A stretch of DNA of 55,649 nucleotides from Methylobacterium symbioticum (GTDB taxonomy: Bacteria; Pseudomonadota; Alphaproteobacteria; Rhizobiales; Beijerinckiaceae), in NCBI RefSeq assembly GCF_902141845.1, contig NZ_CABFPH010000031.1, positions 1 to 55,649 of the forward strand. Direction: 5' to 3'. Position 1 is the stretch's first letter. The number at the start of each line of letters is the position of its first letter. A program made the position numbers and the translations under genes. The notes below the pieces were generated by a model, which saw nothing but the letters and a program-made list of their open reading frames with translations, searched no databases and had not been told where the DNA came from. This document shows positions 27,276 to 36,263 of the stretch, piece after piece.

Positions 27276-29051
27276 TCAGACCAGCATCTTGCCCTCGTCC
27301 GAGATGACCTCGCCGAGCTCGACCCCGGTCTCGCCGAGGTAGTCGGACAGCAGCATCTCGTTGTGGGCCTTGCCCGACGGGATCATCGGGAAGCAGTTCT
27401 CGGTCTTGTCGACGATGCAGTCGAAGATCACCGGCCCGTCATAGGCCAGCATCTCGGCGATCGCCCCGTCGAGCTCGGCCGGCTTGTCGCAGCGGATGCC
27501 CTTGGCGCCGTAGGCCTCGGCCAGCTTCACGAAGTCCGGCAGGCTCTCCGAGTAGCTCTGCGAGTAGCGCGAGCCGTGCAGCAGCTCCTGCCACTGGCGC
27601 ACCATGCCCATGTACTCGTTGTTCAGGATGAAGATCTTCACCGGCAGCCGGTACTGAACCGCCGTCGAGAGCTCCTGCATGTTCATCAGGATCGAGGCTT
27701 CGCCCGCGATGTCGATGACGAGCCCGTCCGGATGGGCGAGCTGCGTGCCGATGGCGGCGGGCAGGCCGTAGCCCATGGTGCCGAGGCCGCCGGAGGTCAT
27801 CCAGCGGTTCGGCTCGTCGAACTTGAAGTACTGGGCCGCCCACATCTGGTGCTGGCCGACCTCGGTGGTGACGTAGGTCTCGCGGCCCTTGCACGCCTCG
27901 TAGAGACGCTGCACCGCGTATTGCGGCTTGATGATCGTCCCCGACGGCCAGTAGGCGAGGCATTCGCGCGCGCGCCAGGTCGCGATCTTGGCGAACCACG
28001 GCTCCAGGGTGGCCGCGTCCGGCCGGGACTTCAGGGCACGCCAGCCCGCCAGCATGTCCTCCAGCACCGAGGCGCAATCGCCGACGATGCCGATATCGGC
28101 CTTGACGACCTTGTTGATCGAGGAGGCGTCGACGTCGATGTGGATCTTCTTCGAATAGGGCGAGAAGGCATCGAGGCGGCCGGTGATGCGGTCGTCGAAG
28201 CGGGCGCCGACGCAGATCATCACGTCGCACTCGTGCATCGCGAGGTTGGCCTCGTAGGTCCCGTGCATGCCGAGCATGCCGAGGAACTTGTCGCTGGAGG
28301 CCGGATAGGCGCCGAGACCCATCAGCGTCGAGGTGACCGGGAAGCCCGTCTCCTCGACCAGAGCGCGCAGCAGGCGCGAGGCCTCGGGACCCGAATTGAT
28401 GACGCCGCCGCCGGTGTAGAAGACCGGCCGGCGGGCCGTGGCCATCAGCTCGACGGCCGCGCGGATCCGCTCCGGATCGCCCTCGACGGCCGGCTTGTAG
28501 GTCTTGTGCCGCGCGGAGGACGGCTTCTCATAGAGGCCGGTGGCGAACTGCACGTCCTTCGGCAGGTCGATGACGACCGGGCCCGGCCGGCCATTCTTCG
28601 CGACGTAGAACGCCTCGTGCAGGATGCGCGGCAGGTCCTCGATCGATTTCACCAGATAGTTGTGCTTGGTGCAGTGGCGGGTGATGCCGACTGTATCGCA
28701 TTCCTGGAAGGCATCGGTGCCGATCAGGTGCGTCGGGACCTGGCCGGTGATGCAGACGAGCGGGATCGAGTCCAGCATCGCGTCGGTCAGGCCGGTGACG
28801 ATGTTGGTGGCGCCGGGACCCGAGGTGACGAGGACGCAGCCGACCTTGCCGGACGAGCGGGCGTAGCCCTCGGCCGCGTGGACGGCGCCCTGCTCGTGGC
28901 GCACGAGGATGTGCTTGACCGCGTTCTGGTGGAAGAGCGCGTCGTAGATCGGCAGCACCGCGCCGCCCGGATAGCCGAACAGCGTATCGACACCCTGATC
29001 CTGGAAAGCCCGGATGACCATCTCGGCCCCGGTCATGACCTCGCCGCCCAT
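27276..29051 (-). CDS. ilvB: Acetolactate synthase large (catalytic) subunit
   Basis: ThDP-dependent first enzyme of branched-chain amino acid synthesis (ilvI in other nomenclatures). The 591 residues show the N-terminal [14 protein letters not shown] with the catalytic Glu in [23 protein letters not shown], the FAD/beta domain [16 protein letters not shown], and the ThDP motif [39 protein letters not shown]. In that motif the initial GDAS is GEAS. The start at 29051 has an AGGAGG site 6-7 nt upstream. Expression is probably set by the leader-peptide attenuator just upstream. Confidence 0.97.
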   Translation of the reverse strand: MGGEVMTGAEMVIRAFQDQGVDTLFGYPGGAVLPIYDALFHQNAVKHILVRHEQGAVHAAEGYARSSGKVGCVLVTSGPGATNIVTGLTDAMLDSIPLVCITGQVPTHLIGTDAFQECDTVGITRHCTKHNYLVKSIEDLPRILHEAFYVAKNGRPGPVVIDLPKDVQFATGLYEKPSSARHKTYKPAVEGDPERIRAAVELMATARRPVFYTGGGVINSGPEASRLLRALVEETGFPVTSTLMGLGAYPASSDKFLGMLGMHGTYEANLAMHECDVMICVGARFDDRITGRLDAFSPYSKKIHIDVDASSINKVVKADIGIVGDCASVLEDMLAGWRALKSRPDAATLEPWFAKIATWRARECLAYWPSGTIIKPQYAVQRLYEACKGRETYVTTEVGQHQMWAAQYFKFDEPNRWMTSGGLGTMGYGLPAAIGTQLAHPDGLVIDIAGEASILMNMQELSTAVQYRLPVKIFILNNEYMGMVRQWQELLHGSRYSQSYSESLPDFVKLAEAYGAKGIRCDKPAELDGAIAEMLAYDGPVIFDCIVDKTENCFPMIPSGKAHNEMLLSDYLGETGVELGEVISDEGKMLV

Positions 29052-29115
29052 CGTCTTCCTCCTCGTTCTCGCGTCTCGCGTCGGTTGAGTTCAGTGGTGG
29101 CCGGGCGCAGGCAAC

Positions 29116-29139
29116 AAAAAAGGGCCCCGATCGGGACCC
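29116..29139 (-). terminator. Attenuator terminator in the ilvB leader
   Basis: On the minus strand GGGTCCC (29139-29133) pairs with GGGGCCC (29128-29122, one U-G wobble) around GATC and is followed by six T (29121-29116). It lies 65 nt before the ilvB start and 33 nt after the leader-peptide stop, the layout of a transcription attenuator. Confidence 0.85.
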
Positions 29140-29171
29140 CGCATGCGCCACCGGCCGGATCGCGACCCCGA

Positions 29172-29222
29172 CTAGGGCCGCCCCGTCAGTGGCGCTTCCG
29201 TTACAATAAGGGCCGTGCGCAT
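29172..29222 (-). CDS. ilvB leader peptide (MRTALIVTEAPLTGRP)
   Basis: A 16-residue open frame between the ilvB promoter and the attenuator hairpin. It reads MRTALIVTEAPLTGRP and contains consecutive Leu-Ile-Val codons CTT ATT GTA. All three are AT-ending codons that are rare in this GC-rich genome, so ribosomes should stall there when charged branched-chain tRNAs run low. That is how classical ilv attenuators sense supply. The stop codon TAG lies within GGCCCTAG, which could pair with the 5' arm of the terminator as an antiterminator (inference). Ribosome-binding site is weak. Confidence 0.85.
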   Translation of the reverse strand: MRTALIVTEAPLTGRP

Positions 29223-29291
29223 CGACGCGTGATCCGGAACCGTCTCGAAGGCGGCCCGCACCGCGCGGGACCTGCCTGAAAGTGGCCGGCG

Positions 29292-29319
29292 TGATAGCGG
29301 AGTGCGGACGACCGGTCAA
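29292..29319 (-). promoter_or_regulatory. ilvB promoter
   Basis: Minus-strand TTGACC (29319-29314) and CTATCA (29297-29292) with a 16-nt spacer, between the amidase 3' end and the leader peptide. Transcription would begin near 29285, giving a leader of about 230 nt. Confidence 0.65.
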
Positions 29320-29338
29320 CGCCTTGATGACCGGCTGG

Positions 29339-30814
29339 TCACGAAAACGTCGTGCCGGGCTCGGATGTCGCGCCGGGCCGCGGCGGATGGCGCCGGACCC
29401 AGCCGCTCGCCGCGTCGTAGGCGGCGCCGAGTTCAAGGCAGGCGCGTTCGTCGTGGTTGCCGGCCACGATCTGCACGCCCGTGGGCAGGCCCGCGGCCCC
29501 GAAGCCGGCCGGGACCGACAGGCTCGGCAGGCCCGACATGGTCACCGGGATCACCGTCTCCATCCAGCGGTGATAGGTGTCCATCTTCCGTCCGCCGACC
29601 GTCTCGGGGTAGCGCCAGCCGATCGGGAACGGGAAGACCTGCGCGCTCGGCGCGACGAGGAAGGGGTGGTCCTCCATGAAGGCGAGCAGGGTGCGGTACC
29701 AGCGGGTGCGGCCCTCCTGCGCCGCGGTGACCTGATCTGCGCTCAATGCAAGGCCGCGCTCCACCTCCCAGGCGGCCTCCGGCTTCAGCAGGGCGCGCCT
29801 GGCCGGATCGTCGTAGAGCGGCCGCAGGCTGGAGGCCGTCATCCAGGCCCTCAGCACCAGCCAGTCCCGCCACAGGGCCTCGAAGTCGAAGCGGGGGCAG
29901 GCCTCCTCCACGCTGCAGCCGATCTCGGTGAAGGTCGCGAGGGCGGCGCGACCGAGCTCCAGCACGCCGGGCTCGAAGGGCAGATGCCCGTTCAGGTCGC
30001 CGAGCCAGGCGATGCGGGTGCCGCGGAAATCCCGCTCCAGCGGCGCGGCGAAGACGGCCGGATCCTGGCGGTTGGAATAGGGCACGCGCGGATCGTAGCC
30101 GGCCTGGACCGAGAGCATCAGGCCGATATCGGCGGGCGAGCGGCCGATGGCGCCGGCCACCGAGAGGCCTGGGCTGAACTGGTCGGCGGCCTCGGTGGGG
30201 ATGCGGCCGTAGCTGGTGCGCAGGCCGAACAGGTTGTTGAAGGCGGGCGGGTTGCGCAGCGAGCCGGCATGGTCGCTGCCGTCGGCCACGGGCTGCATCC
30301 GGAGGGCCACCGCCACCGCGGCCCCGCCGCTGGAGCCGCCGGCGCTGCGCGCCGGGTCGTAGGCATTGCCGGTGGCGCCGTAGACCGGGTTGAAGCTGTG
30401 CGAGCCGAGGCCGAATTCCGGGGTGTTGGTCTTGCCGATGAAAACCGCGCCGCTCGCCCGCAGCCGCTCGACCATGATCGAGTCGGTCTGGGCCACGCGG
30501 TCGCGGAAGATCGGCGAGCCTTGCGTGAAGGGCAGGCCACGGACGGGGTCGAGATCCTTCACCGCCAGCGGGAAGCCGTGGAGCGGGCCGCGGCTCTCCC
30601 CGCGGGCGAGTTCGGCGTCGCGCTGGGCGGCCTGCGCCATCAGCGTCTCGCGCGGCTGCAGGGCCACGATCGCGTTCACGGCCGGGTTCGCCACGGCGAT
30701 CCGGTCGAGATAGGCGCCCATCACCTCGGTACAGGAGAGTTCGCGCCGGTGGATCAGGCCCGAGAGTGCGACCGCGCCGAGAGTCGTGACGGCGTCCGGT
30801 TCCGGCAGGGGCAT
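29339..30814 (-). CDS. Amidase-signature family amidase
   Basis: A 491-residue amidase-signature hydrolase. The Ser-cisSer-Lys triad region is visible: the Lys in GFPLAVKDLDPV, the glycine/serine-rich ARSAGGSSGGAAVAVALRM, and GSDHAGSLRNPPAFNNLFG holding the nucleophile. The usual GSDTGGSIRIPA is replaced by GSDHAGSLRNPPA, a variant common in broad-specificity amidases. It is not GatA: there is no gatB or gatC nearby, and the sequence after the signature differs. The amide substrate is unknown. It ends just before the ilvB promoter, on the same strand. Confidence 0.9.
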   Translation of the reverse strand: MPLPEPDAVTTLGAVALSGLIHRRELSCTEVMGAYLDRIAVANPAVNAIVALQPRETLMAQAAQRDAELARGESRGPLHGFPLAVKDLDPVRGLPFTQGSPIFRDRVAQTDSIMVERLRASGAVFIGKTNTPEFGLGSHSFNPVYGATGNAYDPARSAGGSSGGAAVAVALRMQPVADGSDHAGSLRNPPAFNNLFGLRTSYGRIPTEAADQFSPGLSVAGAIGRSPADIGLMLSVQAGYDPRVPYSNRQDPAVFAAPLERDFRGTRIAWLGDLNGHLPFEPGVLELGRAALATFTEIGCSVEEACPRFDFEALWRDWLVLRAWMTASSLRPLYDDPARRALLKPEAAWEVERGLALSADQVTAAQEGRTRWYRTLLAFMEDHPFLVAPSAQVFPFPIGWRYPETVGGRKMDTYHRWMETVIPVTMSGLPSLSVPAGFGAAGLPTGVQIVAGNHDERACLELGAAYDAASGWVRRHPPRPGATSEPGTTFS

Positions 30815-31195
30815 GGGGGCTCGCGGCGCTGGCGCACCGTGTCGGAAGGGAAGCCGGCAGCCCGGTGCGCATGTGATGGGGGCCGGCGGAGCTTAGCGGA
30901 AGGCCGCGCCGCAACAAAGAGGCATACGCCGCGCGCCCGCAGGCGGGCCTCCTATCCGTCCGTGGCTATCCCGCCCGCCCGGACAAGACGAATCCCGGCA
31001 TCCGCTCGCTGAGGCAGCCGCTCAGCAGCGAAGCGCGACCGGCAGGGGATCGCCGCGGATCCGGATTCAGCTTGGCGTTTTCGGATCCCGTCGCCCTCCC
31101 TGCTGTGTGGTCGAGGGGCCGTGTCTGAGATCGATCCTACGAATTTTTAAGACGGCGGCGCCTAGACACGGGGCTGTATCGTCGTGAGGCAGCCC
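30815..31195. other. Intergenic region upstream of the tad-like cluster
   Basis: A 381-nt divergent gap between the amidase and the first TadE-like gene. It contains an inverted repeat CCGTGTCT (31119-31126)/AGACACGG (31164-31171) with an AT-rich stretch (GAATTTTTAAGA) in its loop, about 25 nt before the TadE start. This could be a leader stem or a protein site. No small gene with a convincing start was seen. Confidence 0.4.
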
Positions 31196-31816
31196 ATGGG
31201 CCCGTCAGTCGCGAGACGCCCGCGCCGCTGGCATTCCGCGGGCACCGCCTTCCTGTCCGACCGCGACGGGGCTGCCGCGGTCGAATTCGCCCTCGTGGCG
31301 GTGCCCTTCCTCGGGCTCAGCGCCGCGATCATCCAGATCGCCTTCCTGATCTGGGCCACGCAGAATTTCGACCGGACCCTGCAGAACGGCGTGCGCGGCC
31401 TGCTGACCGGTCAGTTCCAGCTCGCACGCGCGGCGCAGACCAATCCGCCGAACGTGCAGACCGCCCTGCGGGACCAGATCTGCGGTCCCAGCGGCGCACG
31501 GATCCTGACCCTGTTCAAATGCGCCGACCTGAAGATCGACGTCACGACCTCGGACAGCTTCTCCGGCTCGAGCGCGGGCACGCCCTTCAATCCGCAGACC
31601 GGCACCTGGAACACGAGCTTCGGCAGCAACTACACCTGCCCGAAGCCGGGCACGATCGTAACCGTGACCGCGGCCGTGGAGTTCCCGACCTTCCTCGGTC
31701 TGCTCAGCGTGAATTTCCGGACCTTCGGCTCCGGCAGCCATCTTCTGATGTCCACGGCGGTGTTCCGCACGGAACCCTACGAGACCGGCGGCGGAGCCTC
31801 GGCATGCGGCACCTGA
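31196..31816 (+). CDS. TadE-like pseudopilin
   Basis: A 206-residue protein with a basic N-terminus and the TadE signature GAAAVEFALVAVPFLGLSAAIIQIAFLIW, where the Glu-Phe follows the prepilin-type cleavage region and one hydrophobic helix. A long extracytoplasmic domain with two to four Cys follows (QICGPSG, FKCADL, YTCPKPG). Tad minor pseudopilins work in Flp pilus assembly or surface adhesion. I start at ATG 31196, which has GAGG 6 nt upstream. A GTG at 31184 is the alternative. It overlaps the next gene in a TGATG junction. Confidence 0.85.
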   Translation: MGPSVARRPRRWHSAGTAFLSDRDGAAAVEFALVAVPFLGLSAAIIQIAFLIWATQNFDRTLQNGVRGLLTGQFQLARAAQTNPPNVQTALRDQICGPSGARILTLFKCADLKIDVTTSDSFSGSSAGTPFNPQTGTWNTSFGSNYTCPKPGTIVTVTAAVEFPTFLGLLSVNFRTFGSGSHLLMSTAVFRTEPYETGGGASACGT

Positions 31817-32484
31817 TGGCGCGCCGGGCGCGGCCGGGCGCCGGCCGGATGCGGGCGATCCTCGCCGCTCGCCGCTTCCGCGCGGCCCAGGGCGGCATCG
31901 CGGCGGTCGAGTTCGCGATCGTGCTGCCGATCCTGCTCACGATCCTCGTCGGGCTGTCGGAATACGCGCACGCCATCGACACGTGGCGCAAGCTGACGCT
32001 GCTCGCGCGCACGGTGTCGGACATGACCGCGCAGGGGGACACGCAGAACCCGATCAGCACGACTTTGGTGAGCGACATCCTCGCCTCGTCGACGGCGGTG
32101 ATGCGGCCTCTCGACGCTAGCACGGTGAAGATCGTGGTGAGCGCCATGGGCGTGACCCTGACCGGTGCCACGCTCATCCCGAAGGTCTGCTCTAGCGTCG
32201 CCAACGCGAACGCGGTGAAGCGCACGGTCGGCCTGCCGAACGACCTCACCGTACCGGCCGGCTTCCAGACGGCGGGCATGCGCTACGTGCTCACCGAGGT
32301 CAGCATGGCCTACCGGCCGATGATCGGCAGCGCCCTCGTCAAGATCTTCGGCAGCACCGCCGGCACGGTCACCCTGAAGGCCAGCTTTCCCTGGCCGACC
32401 CGCGGCGGCGCGAAAGTCGCGCCCAACATCTACACCGAGGTGATCCTGCCGGATCCCGACGCGAAGAACGCCAAGCCATGCTGA
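31816..32484 (+). CDS. TadE/TadF-like pseudopilin
   Basis: A 222-residue protein with a short basic N-terminus, then QGGIAAVEFAIVLPILLTILVGLSEYAHAID, the TadE/F hydrophobic helix with the conserved Glu-Phe. The rest is a predicted extracytoplasmic beta-rich domain (VKIVVSAMGVTLTGATLIPKVCSSV). The start is coupled to the upstream TadE-like stop (TGATG), and its end overlaps the TadG-like gene by 7 nt, so all three form one operon. ATG 31804 is a possible longer start. Confidence 0.85.
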   Translation: MARRARPGAGRMRAILAARRFRAAQGGIAAVEFAIVLPILLTILVGLSEYAHAIDTWRKLTLLARTVSDMTAQGDTQNPISTTLVSDILASSTAVMRPLDASTVKIVVSAMGVTLTGATLIPKVCSSVANANAVKRTVGLPNDLTVPAGFQTAGMRYVLTEVSMAYRPMIGSALVKIFGSTAGTVTLKASFPWPTRGGAKVAPNIYTEVILPDPDAKNAKPC

Positions 32485-34256
32485 GCTCCCTCCTCCGCCG
32501 CGCGGCGGTCCACGGCCGGCTCCGCCTCGGCGCGCGCCGCGTTCGCACCGCCTGGGCCGGCTTCGGCGGCGCGCGGTCCGGCAACGTGGTGATCCTGTTC
32601 GCCTTCCTGCTCCTGCCGATCCTGGGCCTCACCGGCGCGGCGATCGACTACGGCATGGCGACCCGGCTCGAGACCAAGCTGCAGGCGGCCACCGACGCGA
32701 CGGCGCTCGCCCTGTGCCAGACCCCCAGCGCGACCACCACGGCTGCGCTGCAGACGCAGGCCGTCGCCATGATGACCGGCTACATGGGCGCGACGGTCAC
32801 GGTGGATCCCCTCGCCGTCACCACGAACCCGCGCCAGATCACGCTGACCACGCACATTCCCTCGGTGGCCCTGGTCGGCAAGTTCACGGGCGTCAACGTG
32901 ATCCGCCCGCACGCGGTCGCCCGCTGCGCGACGCCCCTGCCGAAGACGTTCGAGATCGCCCTCGTCCTCGACAATACCGGCTCGATGGACATCTCGGACG
33001 GCACGCAAACGAAGATGCAGGCCCTGAAGACGGCCGCGTCGAACTTCGTCGATTACGTCTCCAAGAGCGATTCCTTCGCGACGGGGACGCGGATCTCGAT
33101 CGTGCCGTTCGCGGGTGCGGTCGCGCTGCCGCCCGCGAAGTACGCGTCCGCCGCCTTCGTCGATCTCGCGGCCAAGTCGCGCTACCACTGGACGAACGTC
33201 TCCGGCGCCACGGCGGCGGGCTTCACCAACCGCTTCGGCATCTTCAACAAGCTCAAGCTCGCCTATTCCGGCTGGGATTGGGCCGGCTGTTTCGAGACCC
33301 TGCCCTACCCGCTCAACGTGCAGGACATGGCCCCCGTGGCCACGAATCCGGATTCCTACTACGTGCCGCTCTTTGCGCCGGACGAGGCCGGGGACGGCAC
33401 CGCCTACGCGTTCTGGTACGATTATTCGAACCGGATCGCGTCCTACAACAGCTACATCGACGATTATCACACCGCGGGCGGCTGCGCCGCGAAGTCCGAC
33501 ACCTACGCCAATCTCGAGAGCCGTGCCTGCAAGTATGTCTCACCCCGCGACGCGAGCCCTTATGCGGGGAGCGGCACCAGCGTGCCGAACGGCCCGAATT
33601 ACGGCTGTACGACGAAGCCCCTCCTCACGCTCACCACGACCAGCACGGCCACCGGCGTCACCACGCTCAAATCCCTGATCACCAGCATGGCGCCGCTTGG
33701 CTCGACGAATATCCACGAAGGCTTCATGTGGGGCTGGCGGACCCTGTCGCCGGTCAGCGTCTTCGCGAGCGACCCGAACAGCACCCCGCCCTCGGCCTAC
33801 GGCAGCAGCAGCAGTTCGAGCGCCAACACCGTCAACAAGATCATCATCCTGATGACCGACGGTGAGAATTCTTGGCCCGTGCTCGATTCGAGCCAGAGCA
33901 ACCCCAACAAGTCGCAATACTTCGCGATGGGCTACCTCAAGAATTCGGCCGACGGCTCGGACCCGAACTCGCGCCTGCCGACGACCAACCAGAACGTCTC
34001 CAACGGGACGAACGCCCGCGCCGCCCTCGACGCGCTCACCCTGCAGGGCTGCACCAACGCGAAGGCTGCCGGCATCTCGATCTACACGATCGGGTTCAGC
34101 ATCCAGAACGATCCGATCGACCAGCAGGGGCTGAGCCTGCTCAGCGCCTGCGCCTCCGCCGCGAACCAGTTCTTCGTGGCCAACGATTCGAGCGGGCTGA
34201 TCAACGCCTTCAACCAGATCGCCGCGAGCATCGGCACGCTCCGGCTCACCCAGTAG
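32478..34256 (+). CDS. TadG-like protein with von Willebrand factor A domain
   Basis: A 592-residue protein. Residues about 30-70 hold the TadG transmembrane helix (SGNVVILFAFLLLPILGLTGAAIDYG). A vWA domain follows, with the MIDAS motif DNTGSMDIS (about residues 170-180) and a late IIILMTDGENSW strand, interrupted by a large insert rich in Tyr, Ser, Asn and Cys (about 240-430). TadG proteins are outer-surface or periplasmic partners of Tad pili; vWA forms may bind metal-dependent adhesion ligands. It ends with an 11-nt tail-to-tail overlap with glk. No tadA, tadB, tadC, cpaA or flp gene is nearby. Confidence 0.85.
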   Translation: MLSSLLRRAAVHGRLRLGARRVRTAWAGFGGARSGNVVILFAFLLLPILGLTGAAIDYGMATRLETKLQAATDATALALCQTPSATTTAALQTQAVAMMTGYMGATVTVDPLAVTTNPRQITLTTHIPSVALVGKFTGVNVIRPHAVARCATPLPKTFEIALVLDNTGSMDISDGTQTKMQALKTAASNFVDYVSKSDSFATGTRISIVPFAGAVALPPAKYASAAFVDLAAKSRYHWTNVSGATAAGFTNRFGIFNKLKLAYSGWDWAGCFETLPYPLNVQDMAPVATNPDSYYVPLFAPDEAGDGTAYAFWYDYSNRIASYNSYIDDYHTAGGCAAKSDTYANLESRACKYVSPRDASPYAGSGTSVPNGPNYGCTTKPLLTLTTTSTATGVTTLKSLITSMAPLGSTNIHEGFMWGWRTLSPVSVFASDPNSTPPSAYGSSSSSSANTVNKIIILMTDGENSWPVLDSSQSNPNKSQYFAMGYLKNSADGSDPNSRLPTTNQNVSNGTNARAALDALTLQGCTNAKAAGISIYTIGFSIQNDPIDQQGLSLLSACASAANQFFVANDSSGLINAFNQIAASIGTLRLTQ

Positions 34257-35280
34257 CGCCCTCCGCCCGCCAGGCGGAGGCGTGGTAGACGAAGCGCTCG
34301 CCCTCGCCGGCGAGCGCCGCGAGGCCGTTGAAGGCCGGATCCTCCACGGTGATCACGCTCGTCGGGATCGCCTTCATCATGGCGGCGAAGGGATCCTTGT
34401 CCTCGAAGGCGGCCCGGAAATCGCCCTCCTGCAGCACCTTCAGGATCCGCGGGGCGATGCCGCCGCCGATATAGACGCCGCCGGTCGCCAGGAAGGTCAG
34501 CGCGAGGTTGCCGCAGACCCGGCCGAGCAGGCGGCCGAACAGCGCGAGCGCCTCGGCCGCGTGCGGGTCGCTGGCGTTCAGACCCGCTTCCGTGACCGCG
34601 GCCGGGTCGATCCGCTCGGCCTCCTCACCTGTGCGGAGGTGGCGCAGGGCCGCGTGCAAGCGCGCCAGCCCGGGTCCGGACAGCATGGTCTCGACGGTGA
34701 TGCGCCCCTCCGAGCGCTCGAGCACGCGCCAGATCCTCTCCTCGTCGCGGCCGACCGGACCGAGATCGGTGTGGCCGGCCTCCGTCGAGACGATGGCGCA
34801 ATGGTCGCCGTAGGGGATGAGGGCCGCCGCCCCGAAGCCGGTGCCAGGCCCGAGCACCACGCGGGCGCCCGCCGGCGGCTCGGGCGGGGGATCGAGACGC
34901 GGCCCGACCGGGGTCAGGTCGGTCGGGCGGATCCCGGCGGCGCCGGCCGCCACCGGCACGTAGTCGTTCACCACGACCGCGCTGACGAGGCCGAAATCGG
35001 CGGCGATCCGCTTCGGAGAGACCAGCCAGGGCGCGTTGGTGAGCTGGATCTCCGGGCCGTCGACCCGTCCCGCGATGGCGAGCACCGCCGAGCGGGGCGG
35101 CGGCGCGCCGATGGCCTCCAACCCCTTGGCCAGTGCCGTCCGGATCGCGCTCGACGGGTCGGGATGGCCGCCGGTCGGCTCGTGCGACAGGGGTCGGGGC
35201 TGCGCACCCCGCTCCATCACCAGGGCGAAGCGGGCATTGGTGCCGCCGATATCGCCGACGAGAACCGGGAATTCGAACAT
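34246..35280 (-). CDS. glk: Glucokinase
   Basis: ATP-dependent phosphorylation of glucose. The 344-residue ROK-unlike, Glk-type kinase shows the phosphate-1 motif VGDIGGTNARFALV, AIAGRVDGPEIQLTNAPW (sugar-binding Asn/Asp region), VVNDYVPVAAG, LGPGTGFGAAALIP, EAGHTDLGP, and the late FLATGGVYIGGGIAPRI. It overlaps the tadG-like 3' end. otsB follows on the same strand after the glk start region (about 90 nt beyond 35280 is the otsB stop), so otsB is upstream of glk in transcription and the two may be co-transcribed. Confidence 0.95.
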   Translation of the reverse strand: MFEFPVLVGDIGGTNARFALVMERGAQPRPLSHEPTGGHPDPSSAIRTALAKGLEAIGAPPPRSAVLAIAGRVDGPEIQLTNAPWLVSPKRIAADFGLVSAVVVNDYVPVAAGAAGIRPTDLTPVGPRLDPPPEPPAGARVVLGPGTGFGAAALIPYGDHCAIVSTEAGHTDLGPVGRDEERIWRVLERSEGRITVETMLSGPGLARLHAALRHLRTGEEAERIDPAAVTEAGLNASDPHAAEALALFGRLLGRVCGNLALTFLATGGVYIGGGIAPRILKVLQEGDFRAAFEDKDPFAAMMKAIPTSVITVEDPAFNGLAALAGEGERFVYHASAWRAEGATG

Positions 35281-35370
35281 GCGGGCGCGCTCTCCTTCAT
35301 CGATGGGGAGGGTCTGGTGCCGCCGGGGCTCCCGTCAAGGCCGAGCCGGTTGCTCGGACCGGTCCGCCGG

Positions 35371-36114
35371 TCAGGCCGGCGGCAGCGCGTCGGGCTCGAT
35401 CGGCGCGCCGTCCGCCCAGGCGCGCAGAAGGGCGCGCACGGCCTCCGGGTCCGCGAGGCGGCGGGGCGCGGCCGTCTCGCCTGGCCCCACCCGGACCGAG
35501 ACGCCGCCATCGGCGTTCACGCTGGCGAAGGCGATCTCGTCGGTGCGGTCGTCGCCGAGGAAGACGGGACGCAGGCCGGCATAGGGCGCGGCCTCCAGGA
35601 AGCCGCGGATGGCATGGCCCTTGGTCGCCGAGGCCGGCACGATCTCGCCGACCGCCTTGCCGAGTTGAAGACGATAGGCCTGCCCGAGCGCGGCGGCGGA
35701 GGCCTTCACGGCCTCCTCGGCCCGCGCGGCGTCCTCCGCGCTCGCGAGGCGCCAATGCACGGCGACCGAGGCGCCCTTGTCCTCGATCAGCACGGCGTCG
35801 AGATCGGCGACGCGGTGCTGGAGCCGGGGCACCTCGGCGCGCAGGTCCGGATGGTCCTCCGGGCGCCCCCCGGCGAGCGCTCCGTCCACGCGCCGCTCGA
35901 CCCCGTGCAGGCCGGCGACATCGAACCGGGCGGGCGCCAGGAAATCGTCGATGACGCCGACGGGCCGCCCCGTGACGATGGCGAGCGCTCCGCCGAGCCG
36001 GCTGCGCAGGCGCTCCAGCGTCGGCACGAGGTCGGGATCGACCTGCACCGCGTCCGGCCGCGGCGCGATCTCGACGAGGGTGCCGTCGAAATCGAGGAAC
36101 AGGGCGATGCTCAC
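35371..36114 (-). CDS. otsB: Trehalose-6-phosphate phosphatase
   Basis: A HAD-superfamily phosphatase of 247 residues completing trehalose synthesis. Motif I is FLDFDGTLVEIAPRPD with the nucleophilic Asp, motif II is in AIVTGRP, the Lys of motif III in SATKGHAIRGFL, and motif IV is FLGDDRTDEIAF. HGVERRVDG is typical of OtsB. I choose GTG 36114 (VSIALFLDFDG), which has GGAG 8 nt upstream. GTG 36123 is the alternative. The synthase otsA is not in the window. It lies 90 nt ahead of glk. Confidence 0.92.
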   Translation of the reverse strand: MSIALFLDFDGTLVEIAPRPDAVQVDPDLVPTLERLRSRLGGALAIVTGRPVGVIDDFLAPARFDVAGLHGVERRVDGALAGGRPEDHPDLRAEVPRLQHRVADLDAVLIEDKGASVAVHWRLASAEDAARAEEAVKASAAALGQAYRLQLGKAVGEIVPASATKGHAIRGFLEAAPYAGLRPVFLGDDRTDEIAFASVNADGGVSVRVGPGETAAPRRLADPEAVRALLRAWADGAPIEPDALPPA

Positions 36115-36263
36115 CGCGCGCACTCCGGGCAGAAGGGCCCGATGCTCGTTCCGAACAGGGTTCGCGCCCGGGATCGATCCGGGCTAGCACGCGCGCCCGA
36201 ACCCGGCAAACCGCCCTCGGCGAGGCGGCGCGCCTCCGCTATAGAGCGGGTCACGCTACGGGG

